From Solirubrobacterales bacterium (GTDB lineage Bacteria; Actinomycetota; Thermoleophilia; Solirubrobacterales; Solirubrobacteraceae), in the NCBI GenBank assembly GCA_025963965.1, contig JAOPZS010000125.1, forward strand, positions 1-60,587: DNA of 60,587 nt. Reading direction: 5' to 3'. This document shows positions 53,916 through 60,587 of this stretch, piece by piece. The notes below the pieces were generated by a model that was not told the DNA's origin, did no database searches, and was given only the letters and a program-made list of their open reading frames with translations. Every line of letters starts with the position of its first letter. The stretch's first letter is position 1. Both the position numbers and the translations under genes were made by a program.

Positions 53916-54776
53916 TTAAGCCGGCAGGCCCGCGAGGAGCCTCGCGAAGATCCCTCGCAGCGTCTGCTTGCCGTATGCGTGCGAGCCGTCATGCATGCTC
54001 AGAACGGCGATCGAGACGCGCGCACAGCCGCGCTCGAGCAGCGCCACCTGGTTGTCGATCAGGCCTGTGCCCGAGCCCCAACCGCCCTTGAAGTACAGGC
54101 GCCAGCCGCGGGGTGCGAGACGGCCGACGCCCCACCGCTGAGACGGCACGACGCTCGCGAGCAGGCGCATCGCGTAGGCGCGATGGCGCGGTGCGACGTA
54201 GCTGTCGATGTGCAGGAAGAACCGTGTCTGGTCGCGCGCCGTGATCTGCGACTCGCCCCAGATCGGCTCGACGGGCGCGAAGCTGCCCATGCCGGCGCGG
54301 GCGGCCGTTGCGCGCAGCCCGGCGGAGCCGACGATCGTGTCGACCGTGTTCGCGGCGGCGTCGTCGGATCGGGTGATCATCGGCGTGAGCAGTGCCCGCT
54401 CGCGCGCGCTCAGCGGCCGCTTCGCGACATTCGGACGGTCCAGGTAGGAGACCAGCAGCATCGCCTTCAGCACGCTGGCAGACCACTCGCGGTGGTCGGG
54501 ACGGTAGCCGGCGAAGAATCCGGCGTAGCGGACGGCGAACGCGATGTCGCCACGGCGTCCGCGCGCGTAGGCGCCGGCGGCGCGAAGGTGCGGCCGCCAC
54601 AGCGATGCGAGCGGCCGATGGCTCCCGGGAACCACGCAGTCGGCCCCGCGCGCGGCGCCGGCGGCGGCGGGCGTGGCGCCTGCGAGCACGAGCAACGTGG
54701 CGAGCAGCGCCGCGCCGGGGCGCCTCGCGTAGCTGCGAGCCCGTTTGCTCCCCACTGCGACGTCGACTGGACTCAC
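53916..54776 (-). CDS. Exported beta-lactamase-fold serine hydrolase (class A-like)
   Basis: 286 residues from the GTG at 54776; a GTG at 54755 would also leave the signal segment PGAALLATLLVLAGATPAAA. Motifs of the penicillin-recognising fold: S-V-L-K at about 101-104 (SxxK), SDDAAA near 137 (SDN-like, but with Asp), and KGGWGSGTG near 233 (KTG-like, K-G-G). These align with class A beta-lactamase/D,D-peptidase-type enzymes, but the altered motifs make beta-lactamase activity uncertain. An exported or surface serine hydrolase acting on peptidoglycan is inferred. tRNA-Phe begins 18 bp upstream of the start. Confidence 0.8.
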   Translation of the reverse strand: MSPVDVAVGSKRARSYARRPGAALLATLLVLAGATPAAAGAARGADCVVPGSHRPLASLWRPHLRAAGAYARGRRGDIAFAVRYAGFFAGYRPDHREWSASVLKAMLLVSYLDRPNVAKRPLSARERALLTPMITRSDDAAANTVDTIVGSAGLRATAARAGMGSFAPVEPIWGESQITARDQTRFFLHIDSYVAPRHRAYAMRLLASVVPSQRWGVGRLAPRGWRLYFKGGWGSGTGLIDNQVALLERGCARVSIAVLSMHDGSHAYGKQTLRGIFARLLAGLPA

Positions 54777-54793
54777 GCGGCGATGTTCGGAGA

Positions 54794-54866
54794 TGGCGAG
54801 ACCCGGACTCGAACCGGGGACACCACGATTTTCAGTCGTGTGCTCTACCAACTGAGCTATCTCGCC
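54794..54866 (-). tRNA. tRNA-Phe (GAA)
   Basis: 73 nt on the minus strand. Acceptor stem GGCGAGA pairs with TCTCGCC, discriminator A, no encoded CCA. D-loop AGCTCAGTTGGTAGAGC, anticodon arm CACGA-CTGAAAA-TCGTG giving anticodon GAA, T-arm CCCCGGTTCGAGTCCGGG. All arms pair well. Confidence 0.97.
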
Positions 54867-54936
54867 GCTGTTCGAGCGGCTCACGATGCTACCGAGTCGC
54901 CGTTCGCGCGGGCCGTGTCCGGTGCTCCGCACGAGC

Positions 54937-55929
54937 TCACGAGCCTGCTCGTTCCCACGCTTCCAGGTAGGGCAGCGGGTCGATCGGGCGCCCTCCCTTC
55001 GCCTGCCAGCCGCCGACCCACATCTCGAGGTGCAGGTGCGGAGCGGTGGCGTCGCCGGTACGCCCGGCCCTGCAGACCTGCTGGCCGGCAGCGACGGCCT
55101 GCCCGGCCGCCACGGAGAACGAGCCGGCTTCGCAGTGGGCGAAGAAGAAGTCGAAGCCGATCAGCGTGCGCTCGACCACGTAGTAGCCGGCGCCCCCTGA
55201 CTGGTTGGCCGTCGATTCGATCGTGCCGGCCAGCGGCGCGACGTCGGGCGTGCCTTCGGCCGTGAGCACGTCCTGGCCCTGATGCACGTGACCTGTGCGC
55301 GGGGCGCCGAAGCGGTTGTCTGGGCCGCCGAAGTTGTGGGACCCGCGGACGGGGAAGACGGCGCCGTCGGCGACCGTCTGAGCGGGGGTCGGAACCCCGG
55401 CTTCGGGCGCTGGGAGCGGTGGCGCGGGAGTCACCGGGGTGGCGGCGTCCTTGACGGTCAGCGTCGTGAAGCCGGAGATCCGCGCGTTGCGCAGGATGTT
55501 CCCGTTGTGGTGATCGTGCGCGCTGACTGTGACCCCGTAGGTGCCGGCGGCCAGTCGCGCGCCCGACGGCCACACGACGGCGAGGCGGTGAGAGGCGTGG
55601 ACCCAGCCCATCGTCGCCGTCACGACCGGCCGGCGGGTGTGCAGGTCGATGATCAGCACCCGCAGGTAGACGGTTGCGACGTGGCTCTCGACAAGCGCGA
55701 GCGTGATGCGTGGCGGCCGGCCTGCGGTCGAGGTCGAAGGGACGTGCAGCTCGCTCAGGGACGGCCTTACGACGCTGGCGGGCAAGCCGAACTGGCTGCC
55801 GCCGGCTTGCGGCGTCGCAGGAGCGGCGACCCCTCCGGGTTCATTCGCCAGCGCGTGGGCACCGGCGGCGTTCAGCAGCATGACCGCGCTCGACAGGGCT
55901 CCGAGCCCCGCGCGGCGGAGCGTTCTCAT
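54937..55929 (-). CDS. Exported M23-family metallopeptidase
   Basis: 330 residues with a signal peptide (LGALSSAVMLLNAAGAHALA). A middle region with Ig-like strands (TVYLRVLIIDLHTRRPVVTATMGWVHASHRLAVVWPSGARLAAGTYGVTVSAHD) resembles a FlgD-like or wall-binding Ig domain. The C-terminal M23 lysostaphin-type domain has the Zn motif GHVHQGQDVLTAEGTPDVAPLAGTI (H-x3-D) and the HLHLEMW (H-x-H) motif. It probably cleaves peptidoglycan peptides during growth or division, in the cell wall. It is encoded between tRNA-Phe and the epimerase gene, on the same strand. Confidence 0.9.
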   Translation of the reverse strand: MRTLRRAGLGALSSAVMLLNAAGAHALANEPGGVAAPATPQAGGSQFGLPASVVRPSLSELHVPSTSTAGRPPRITLALVESHVATVYLRVLIIDLHTRRPVVTATMGWVHASHRLAVVWPSGARLAAGTYGVTVSAHDHHNGNILRNARISGFTTLTVKDAATPVTPAPPLPAPEAGVPTPAQTVADGAVFPVRGSHNFGGPDNRFGAPRTGHVHQGQDVLTAEGTPDVAPLAGTIESTANQSGGAGYYVVERTLIGFDFFFAHCEAGSFSVAAGQAVAAGQQVCRAGRTGDATAPHLHLEMWVGGWQAKGGRPIDPLPYLEAWERAGS

Positions 55930-56004
55930 ACGTTTTTCTCGGCCCGCCCACCGGAGCAGGCAAGGGCTGGGGGGCGAATTGCAGGCCCACCCGAGAGGCG
56001 ATGC

Positions 56005-56934
56005 CTAGCTGTCTTTGAATTCCTCGGTCAGCGCGCGGTAGGTGAGCACCAGGCCCTCCTCGATCGGCACCTGCGGGCGCCACCCGAGCTCAGCCTCGGC
56101 CCGGCTGATGTCGAGGCAGCTGTGCTGAAGCTCGCCCGGACGCAGGTCGGCGAGCTGCGGCTCGAGCTCGATCCCGGCGGCCGCGCAGAGGCCCTTCCAG
56201 ATTCCCATCACGTCGGTCTCGACGCCGGTGGCGATGTTGTAGACGCCGCTCCTGCCGGAGGCGGTCCGCAGTGCCGAGACCACGTCGCTGACGTAGATGT
56301 AGTCACGGGTCGGCTGGCCATGGCCGTAGAGCGTCGGCGTGCGGCCTTCGTTGAGATGGCCGGTGAAGATCGCGACGACGCCGGCCTCGCCGTGAGGGCT
56401 CTGGCGGGGTCCGTAGACGTTGCCGAGGCGGCAGACGGCGTGCGGGATGCTCGAGGAGAGCGACCAGGTGCGGACGTAGGCCTCGGCCGCCCACTTCGAA
56501 GCGCCGTACGGGGATAGCGGCGCCGGGATGCGGTCCTCGGGGGTCGGCCTCGGTGCCTCGTCGCCATACAGGGCGCCGCCGGTCGAGGTGAACACCACCG
56601 GCGCGCCGGCCCTACCCGCCAGCTCGAGCACGTTGAGCGTCCCGCGCACGTTCACGTCGCAGTCGCGCCCGGGGTCGGCTACGGACGCGACGACGCTGGC
56701 CTGGGCGGCGAGGTGATAGATCGCCTGCGGCGCGACATCGTCGAAGACCTTCTGCAGCGCCGGCAGGTCGACGATGTCGACGGTGCGAAGCTCAGCGGCC
56801 GCCGGAACGCGCTCTTCCGAGCCCGAGGAGAGGTCGTCGACGACGGTCACGGCGTAGCCGTCGGAGAGCAGAGAGTCGACGACGTGCGAGCCGATGAAGC
56901 CGGCGCCGCCGGTCACAATCGCGCGATCGGTCAC
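56005..56934 (-). CDS. NAD-dependent nucleotide-sugar epimerase/dehydratase (GalE-like)
   Basis: 309 residues from a GTG at 56934. Extended SDR: GGAGFIGSHVVDSLL at the start (GxxGxxG), then VDIVDLPALQKVFDDVAPQAIYHLAAQASV, VFTSTGGALYGD, SPYGASKWAAEAYVRTW (Tyr-x3-Lys), RLGNVYGPRQSPHGEAGVVAIFTGHL and YIYVSDVVSAL. It resembles UDP-glucose 4-epimerases; TSTGGALYGD carries the Ser/Thr and YGASK the catalytic Tyr. The product probably feeds an envelope glycan. It starts 10 bp after the HD-GYP gene, same strand, so co-transcription is likely. Confidence 0.9.
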   Translation of the reverse strand: MTDRAIVTGGAGFIGSHVVDSLLSDGYAVTVVDDLSSGSEERVPAAAELRTVDIVDLPALQKVFDDVAPQAIYHLAAQASVVASVADPGRDCDVNVRGTLNVLELAGRAGAPVVFTSTGGALYGDEAPRPTPEDRIPAPLSPYGASKWAAEAYVRTWSLSSSIPHAVCRLGNVYGPRQSPHGEAGVVAIFTGHLNEGRTPTLYGHGQPTRDYIYVSDVVSALRTASGRSGVYNIATGVETDVMGIWKGLCAAAGIELEPQLADLRPGELQHSCLDISRAEAELGWRPQVPIEEGLVLTYRALTEEFKDS

Positions 56935-56944
56935 GATCGCGAGA

Positions 56945-58510
56945 CTACACGGAGGCGGCGGACGCGGTTCCGGCGAGCAGGTCTTCCACGGCCGGCACCG
57001 ACTCGTCGATCCGCTCGAGCACGCGCATGCCGGTTCGCTCGCGCGGGAGGCTGCCGCCGACCGCCGGTCCGCCAAGCACGATCGGGATCTCCGGGTGGCT
57101 CGTGCGCAGCTCGCGCAGGGCGAGCTCGAAGGCGTCGCCGTCGCCGGGCACGGTCGCGCCGAGCACGACCAGGTCGGGCGCGCGGCTCTCGACCATCGCG
57201 AGGAGGCGCTCGCCGGAGAGGTCGGTGTCGAAGACCGTCTCGTAGCCGGCAGCGGCGAGCTGGTCGTGGACCATCTGTAGGCCCAGCGTGTGCTCGTCAC
57301 CCTGGACGGCGGCCAGCAGGACACGCTCACGGGTGGGCTCGGTTCCGCCGGTCATGTAGCGGTAGAGCGTCGCGAGCACGCGGCGCACGATCGTCGAGGC
57401 GCGGTGCTCGGTCTCAGCGGCCAGTTCGCCGGAGTCGGAGAGGACGTCCAGACGGCGCAGGGCGGGCCCGATCACCTCGGCGTGCAGCGTCGTCGGCGAG
57501 ATCCCGTCCTCGATCGCTGTGGCGATCGCGCCCTCGGCGGTCTCGGCGTCGCCGCGTTCGAGCGCGGTCGCGAACGTCTCGAGCGTCGTCTCGACGAGCT
57601 CCGTCGGGTCGCGGCGCAGCTCCTCGCGGGCGTCGGGGCCGGTGCGGCCGAGCACTTCCATGAAGGCGTCGAGCAGGACCGGGTCGAAATGACGGCCGCG
57701 CTGTTCGAGCATCATCTGGATCGCCTCGTCGACAGAGAAGGCCTTGCGATAGACGCGGTCGCTGGTCAGAGCATCGAACACGTCGGCGACGGCGACGATG
57801 CGGCCCTCGATCGGGATCGCCTCCCCCTTCAGGCCGCGTGGGTAGCCGGAGCCGTCCCACTTCTCCTGGTGGCTGAGGGCGATCGTGGCGGCCATGTCGA
57901 GGATCGAGGAGGAGGAGCCCCGGACCAGCCGGTGGCCCTCCTCGGCGTGCGTCTCGACGATCGCCCGCTCCTCGGGCGTCAGCGGCCCGGGCTTCAGCAG
58001 GATCGCGTCCGGGATCGCCACCTTGCCGACGTCGTGCAGCGGCGCCGAGTGGCGCAGCCGCTCGCAGAACTCCGAGTCCATCCCGATGTGCTCGGCCAGC
58101 AGCACCGAGAAGCGTCCGATCCGCTCGATGTGCGCGCCGGTGTCCTCGTCCCGGAACTCGACGGCCATCGACAGGCGCTGCACGGTCTCGGCCTGCGCGA
58201 TCTCGAGCTCGGAGAGTGCGCGTTTCAACTCGCTGGTGCGGCTCTCGATCTCGTCCTCGAGGGCGCCCAGTCTCTTTTCGCCGAGGCGCCAGCCGATCGC
58301 CAGTGTCGCGCCGGCGAGCACGGCGATGCACCCGGCCACGACCGCGGACGCTCCGCTGAGTGCGACGCCGACGGCGGCCGCGACAGCGAGCAGGCCCCAT
58401 GCGAGCACGCCGCCACGCAGGAGGCCCTTCGGCCCGCCGGCCGGTGTGCCCCCGGCGGCGGGGGGACGCCCGTTGCTCACGTTGCGCCGGTGCTGCTCAG
58501 AGCTGTCCAT
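56945..58510 (-). CDS. HD-GYP domain protein with membrane anchor and cobalamin-binding C-terminus
   Basis: 521 residues from the ATG at 58510 (GGGAGGGG seven nt upstream). Two hydrophobic segments at about 31-75 anchor the protein, followed by a coiled-coil linker (about 79-112). The HD-GYP domain covers about 113-295: HSAPLHDVGKVAIPDAILLKPGPLTPEE with H159-D160, then HQEKWDGSGYPRGLKGEAIPIEGRIVAVADVFDAL (GYP present). This family hydrolyses cyclic di-GMP. The rest is a B12 cap domain (E368-H369) and a Rossmann-like B12 domain with DEHTLG (405-410), matching D-x-H-x2-G. It suggests a cobalamin-responsive or light-responsive phosphodiesterase (inference). The cap lacks the Trp of CarH-type light sensors at the expected site. 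Confidence 0.85.
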   Translation of the reverse strand: MDSSEQHRRNVSNGRPPAAGGTPAGGPKGLLRGGVLAWGLLAVAAAVGVALSGASAVVAGCIAVLAGATLAIGWRLGEKRLGALEDEIESRTSELKRALSELEIAQAETVQRLSMAVEFRDEDTGAHIERIGRFSVLLAEHIGMDSEFCERLRHSAPLHDVGKVAIPDAILLKPGPLTPEERAIVETHAEEGHRLVRGSSSSILDMAATIALSHQEKWDGSGYPRGLKGEAIPIEGRIVAVADVFDALTSDRVYRKAFSVDEAIQMMLEQRGRHFDPVLLDAFMEVLGRTGPDAREELRRDPTELVETTLETFATALERGDAETAEGAIATAIEDGISPTTLHAEVIGPALRRLDVLSDSGELAAETEHRASTIVRRVLATLYRYMTGGTEPTRERVLLAAVQGDEHTLGLQMVHDQLAAAGYETVFDTDLSGERLLAMVESRAPDLVVLGATVPGDGDAFELALRELRTSHPEIPIVLGGPAVGGSLPRERTGMRVLERIDESVPAVEDLLAGTASAASV

Positions 58511-58729
58511 CGAACCGCCCCTCCCGCCCGGGGGCACTGCCCCGGGCATGCTCGGAGCGGCCCCCTGGAGCCGCTGAAGAAGACTGTGCTGCATGACTCC
58601 ATGCACCGAGAGCTCTCGCATCCTTGACCGGTCCCAGGTTCGCGCCGCGTGTCGATGACCGACTCGACCGTGCCGCGCGCGCCCTTGATCCAGGCTCAGC
58701 ACTAATAGACATACAGACGAATCGGCTGA

Positions 58730-59440
58730 TCAGCCGGCTTTCTGTAGCTTGCCGATGTCGATTGCGCCGGCGGGGGCGCTCAGCGAGACGGGTTGGTTCC
58801 AGCGATCGAGCACGACCTTGCCACTTTCCTTGCCCGACTTGGCTATCTCCAGAGGGTACGGGGTGCCGGTCGTGGCCACGTACAGGATGCCCCCCTTGGT
58901 CGTGTCCTTGAGCGCGATCGCCTTCTGGCCTTCGATCGTCGCCGTCGGTCCCTTGGCGAGCTTGCCGTGGTTTGCAAGCGCGGTGTCGATCAGCTTGCTG
59001 AGGTTGGTCAGGTCGGCCAGCGACGCAAGTTCACCGCTGTTCGCCGGAGCCTTCAGCCATTTGCCCTGCAGGAGCTGCGCCGCGGCCGCGCCGCCGACGT
59101 GCGTGTAGAACGCGGCGCTGCCGTTGATGTACACGGCGCCGCGTACCTGGATCAGCTTGATCGTGAAGCCTTCCTGGGAGATCGTGCCCTTGCCGCCCTT
59201 GCCGGCGAGCAGTTCCATGTTGAGCGAGATCGGCTTGCCGCTGCTGGTGATCGTGCCGTTGATGTGGACCGAGGCGGCCTTCGAGGCGGCCGCTTTGGCC
59301 GCTTCGAGGATCTGCGACGGCGATTTGGACTGGAGGCCGTTCCCCGAGGACGAAGAGGAGGAGCCACACCCGCCGAGGATCAGGCCGACGGCGAGGACGG
59401 CGAGGGCTGCCGCGAGAACGGGGCGTCGTAGGTAGCGCAT
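58730..59440 (-). CDS. LppX/LprAFG-like lipoprotein
   Basis: 236 residues. Signal with lipobox LILGGC (Cys25) followed by a Ser/Gly-rich linker. The mature domain pattern fits LppX/LprG lipoproteins, which carry lipids across the periplasmic-like space: SPSQILEAAKAAASKAASVHINGTITSSGKPISLNMEL, then GTISQEGFTIKLIQVRGAVYINGSAAFY, and WLKAPANSGELASLADLTNLSKLID, ending with IEGQKAIALKDTTKGGILYVATTGTPYPLEIAK. Anchored outside the membrane. A palindrome (cggctgatcagccg, 58723-58736) spans the stop codon and may help terminate transcription. Confidence 0.85.
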   Translation of the reverse strand: MRYLRRPVLAAALAVLAVGLILGGCGSSSSSSGNGLQSKSPSQILEAAKAAASKAASVHINGTITSSGKPISLNMELLAGKGGKGTISQEGFTIKLIQVRGAVYINGSAAFYTHVGGAAAAQLLQGKWLKAPANSGELASLADLTNLSKLIDTALANHGKLAKGPTATIEGQKAIALKDTTKGGILYVATTGTPYPLEIAKSGKESGKVVLDRWNQPVSLSAPAGAIDIGKLQKAG

Positions 59441-59547
59441 CGGGCAACTGTATCCAGCGGCTCAGTCGCCGATGGACGGCACAGCACTGGCCCGCCCGTG
59501 AACCATTAGCTTGCAGCTATGAGCTCCGGTCCCCGCCCCGCACACAG

Positions 59548-60432
59548 ATGAGCGCCACCGAACGCGTGGAGGTCACGGCGTCCGACGGGCGGCGCTTGGA
59601 TGTCGAGGTCTCCGGACCGCCGGGCGGCGGGACGGTCCTGTTTCACCTCGGCACTCCCGGCGCCGGAATCGTGTACCCGGCGCTCGTCGAGCTGGGCGCC
59701 GAGCGGGGAGTTCGCCACGTCGCGTACTCGCGCCCGGGCTACGGGCGCTCGTCGCGGCGTGCCGGGCGCACGGTCGCCGACTGCGTGGCCGATGTCGAGG
59801 CGATCACGGATGAGCTCGGCGTCGAGCGATTTCACACGGTCGGCTGGTCCGGCGGCGGTCCCCACGCGCTGGCATGCGCGGCACTGCTCGCGGAGAGGAC
59901 GATCGCCTGCGCGACGATCGCGAGCGTCGCCCCGTTTCGGGCGGCCGGGCTCGACTTCCTCGAGGGGATGGGCGAGGAGAACCACGTCGAGTTCGGCGCG
60001 GCCGTGGCCGGCGAGGAGGCGCTCGAGGCGTATCTGCGCGGCGAGCGCGAGGGGATTCTGGCAGCCGGTGCCGAGGAGGTCCATGCGTCGCTTGGCGAGC
60101 TGCTCTCGCCAGTCGACAGCGATGCCGCCACGGGCGAGTTCGCCGAGTACCTCGCGGCGCTGTTCCACGGCGCGCTCGAAACCGACATCTGGGGCTGGTT
60201 CGACGATGACATCGCGTTCGTGGCCGACTGGGGCTTCGCGCTCGAGGAGATCGCCGTTCCCGTGGCGGTCTGGCAGGGCTCGGAGGATCGCTTCGTGCCG
60301 TTCGCCCACGGGCAATGGCTGGCGCAACGGATCCCCGCGGCTGAGGCCCGGCTGCTCGACGGCGAGGGGCACCTGTCGATACTCCTCGGAGCCTACGGCC
60401 GGCTGCTCGACGAGCTGCTCGCGCACTCCTAG
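59548..60432 (+). CDS. Alpha/beta-fold hydrolase
   Basis: 294 residues. Catalytic triad positions are visible: the nucleophile elbow TVGWSGGGPHALACAALL (G-x-S-x-G, Ser about 99), the acid region VAVWQGSEDRFVPF (Asp), and the His region LLDGEGHLSIL. An oxyanion hole loop (FHLGTPGAGIVYPALVELG) lies near the N-terminus, with YSRPGYGRSSRRAGRTVAD. It is a generic epoxide-hydrolase/esterase-like hydrolase; the substrate is unknown. Divergent from the LppX-like gene; convergent with the partial aldehyde dehydrogenase. Confidence 0.92.
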   Translation: MSATERVEVTASDGRRLDVEVSGPPGGGTVLFHLGTPGAGIVYPALVELGAERGVRHVAYSRPGYGRSSRRAGRTVADCVADVEAITDELGVERFHTVGWSGGGPHALACAALLAERTIACATIASVAPFRAAGLDFLEGMGEENHVEFGAAVAGEEALEAYLRGEREGILAAGAEEVHASLGELLSPVDSDAATGEFAEYLAALFHGALETDIWGWFDDDIAFVADWGFALEEIAVPVAVWQGSEDRFVPFAHGQWLAQRIPAAEARLLDGEGHLSILLGAYGRLLDELLAHS

Positions 60433-60463
60433 GAGCGGCGGGGGATCGTGAAGGCCTCTCCCC

Positions 60464-60587
60464 CTACAAACTGATCGCCACGTACTTCGTCTCGAGGTAC
60501 TCCTCGATCCCCTCGAAGCCGCCCTCGCGCCCGAAGCCCGAGTGCTTGACGCCGCCGAACGGTGCGGCGGGGTTCGAGACGACGCCC
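60464..60587 (-). CDS. C-terminal end of an aldehyde dehydrogenase, 5' part outside window
   Basis: About 40 residues: [23 protein letters not shown], then [17 protein letters not shown]-stop. [15 protein letters not shown] is the well-known C-terminal motif of NAD(P)-dependent aldehyde dehydrogenases; the Y-L-E-T-K-Y ending resembles succinate-semialdehyde dehydrogenases (GabD-like). Stop TAG is at 60464-60466. The rest lies beyond base 60587. Confidence 0.85.
   Translation of the reverse strand, partial: GVVSNPAAPFGGVKHSGFGREGGFEGIEEYLETKYVAISL

Noticed and set aside
58723-58736. Palindrome cggctgatcagccg as an operator site
   Set aside because: It spans the stop codon of the lipoprotein gene; a weak terminator is more likely, and no second copy was seen.

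Overview
The window is 60.6 kb of very GC-rich DNA with many GTG starts, ATGA/GTGA gene overlaps and GAG-dominated codon use. Several features point to an actinobacterium of the Thermoleophilia, probably Solirubrobacterales. These are a fused PafBC-type regulator, F420-type oxidoreductases, MurD2/MurL peptidoglycan genes, and large secreted proteins that begin after the signal peptide with motifs such as CPNEAVR...PDCRAYEMVSP. The assignment is inferred from gene families, not from a marker gene.

Layout. 1-2292: the N-terminal part of an Lhr-type helicase. 2448-9830: four exported proteins on the minus strand, with strong hairpins between some of them. 10133-13112: rmlA-rmlD-rmlB for dTDP-rhamnose, without rmlC. 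13299-20612: IclR and HxlR regulators, a lipoprotein, a PPOX protein, fused PafBC, a YhaM-like nuclease, a GH114-like protein and a cupin. 20642-25476: a 2-hydroxyacid dehydrogenase, an archaeal-type AspRS and ValRS. 25734-30869: an aa3-type cytochrome oxidase operon (cupredoxin, COX II, COX I, COX III, CtaG and a 45-residue membrane peptide). 30904-33169: an orphan FlaG-like protein and a secreted beta-helix protein. 33276-35994: murD2-murL. 36032-41886: an acyl-CoA dehydrogenase divergent from a tightly coupled VOC / papain-like / glutamine-synthetase-like / M20 / TetR operon. 42367-46520: a mosaic locus. 46635-53865: an MFS transporter, DUF5996, ExoD, DUF1028, two glycosyltransferases and a GSAM-like aminotransferase. 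53916-60587: a beta-lactamase-fold protein, tRNA-Phe, an M23 peptidase, a nucleotide-sugar epimerase, an HD-GYP/B12 protein, an LppX-like lipoprotein, an alpha/beta hydrolase and the tail of an aldehyde dehydrogenase.

The most striking observation is at 42367-46520. A HhH-GPD DNA-repair-like gene is cut after codon 32 and resumes at codon 33 about 3.6 kb downstream. Joining the halves at a shared CA dinucleotide (42463-42464 and 46068-46069) restores an in-frame 182-residue protein. That is the exact length of an intact paralogue (43565-44113) carried inside the intervening DNA. A 36-residue serine-recombinase relic (catalytic YIRVS motif) lies 69 bp inside the right junction. This looks like a decayed serine-recombinase island that integrated into the gene and brought its own replacement copy.

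Other points worth attention are a COX II-like cupredoxin that keeps the CuA Cys pair but lacks the His, an HD-GYP domain fused to a cobalamin-binding module, the possible gamma-glutamyl chemistry operon at 37.4-41.9 kb, and a MurD2-MurL pair in place of the usual glutamate-racemase route.
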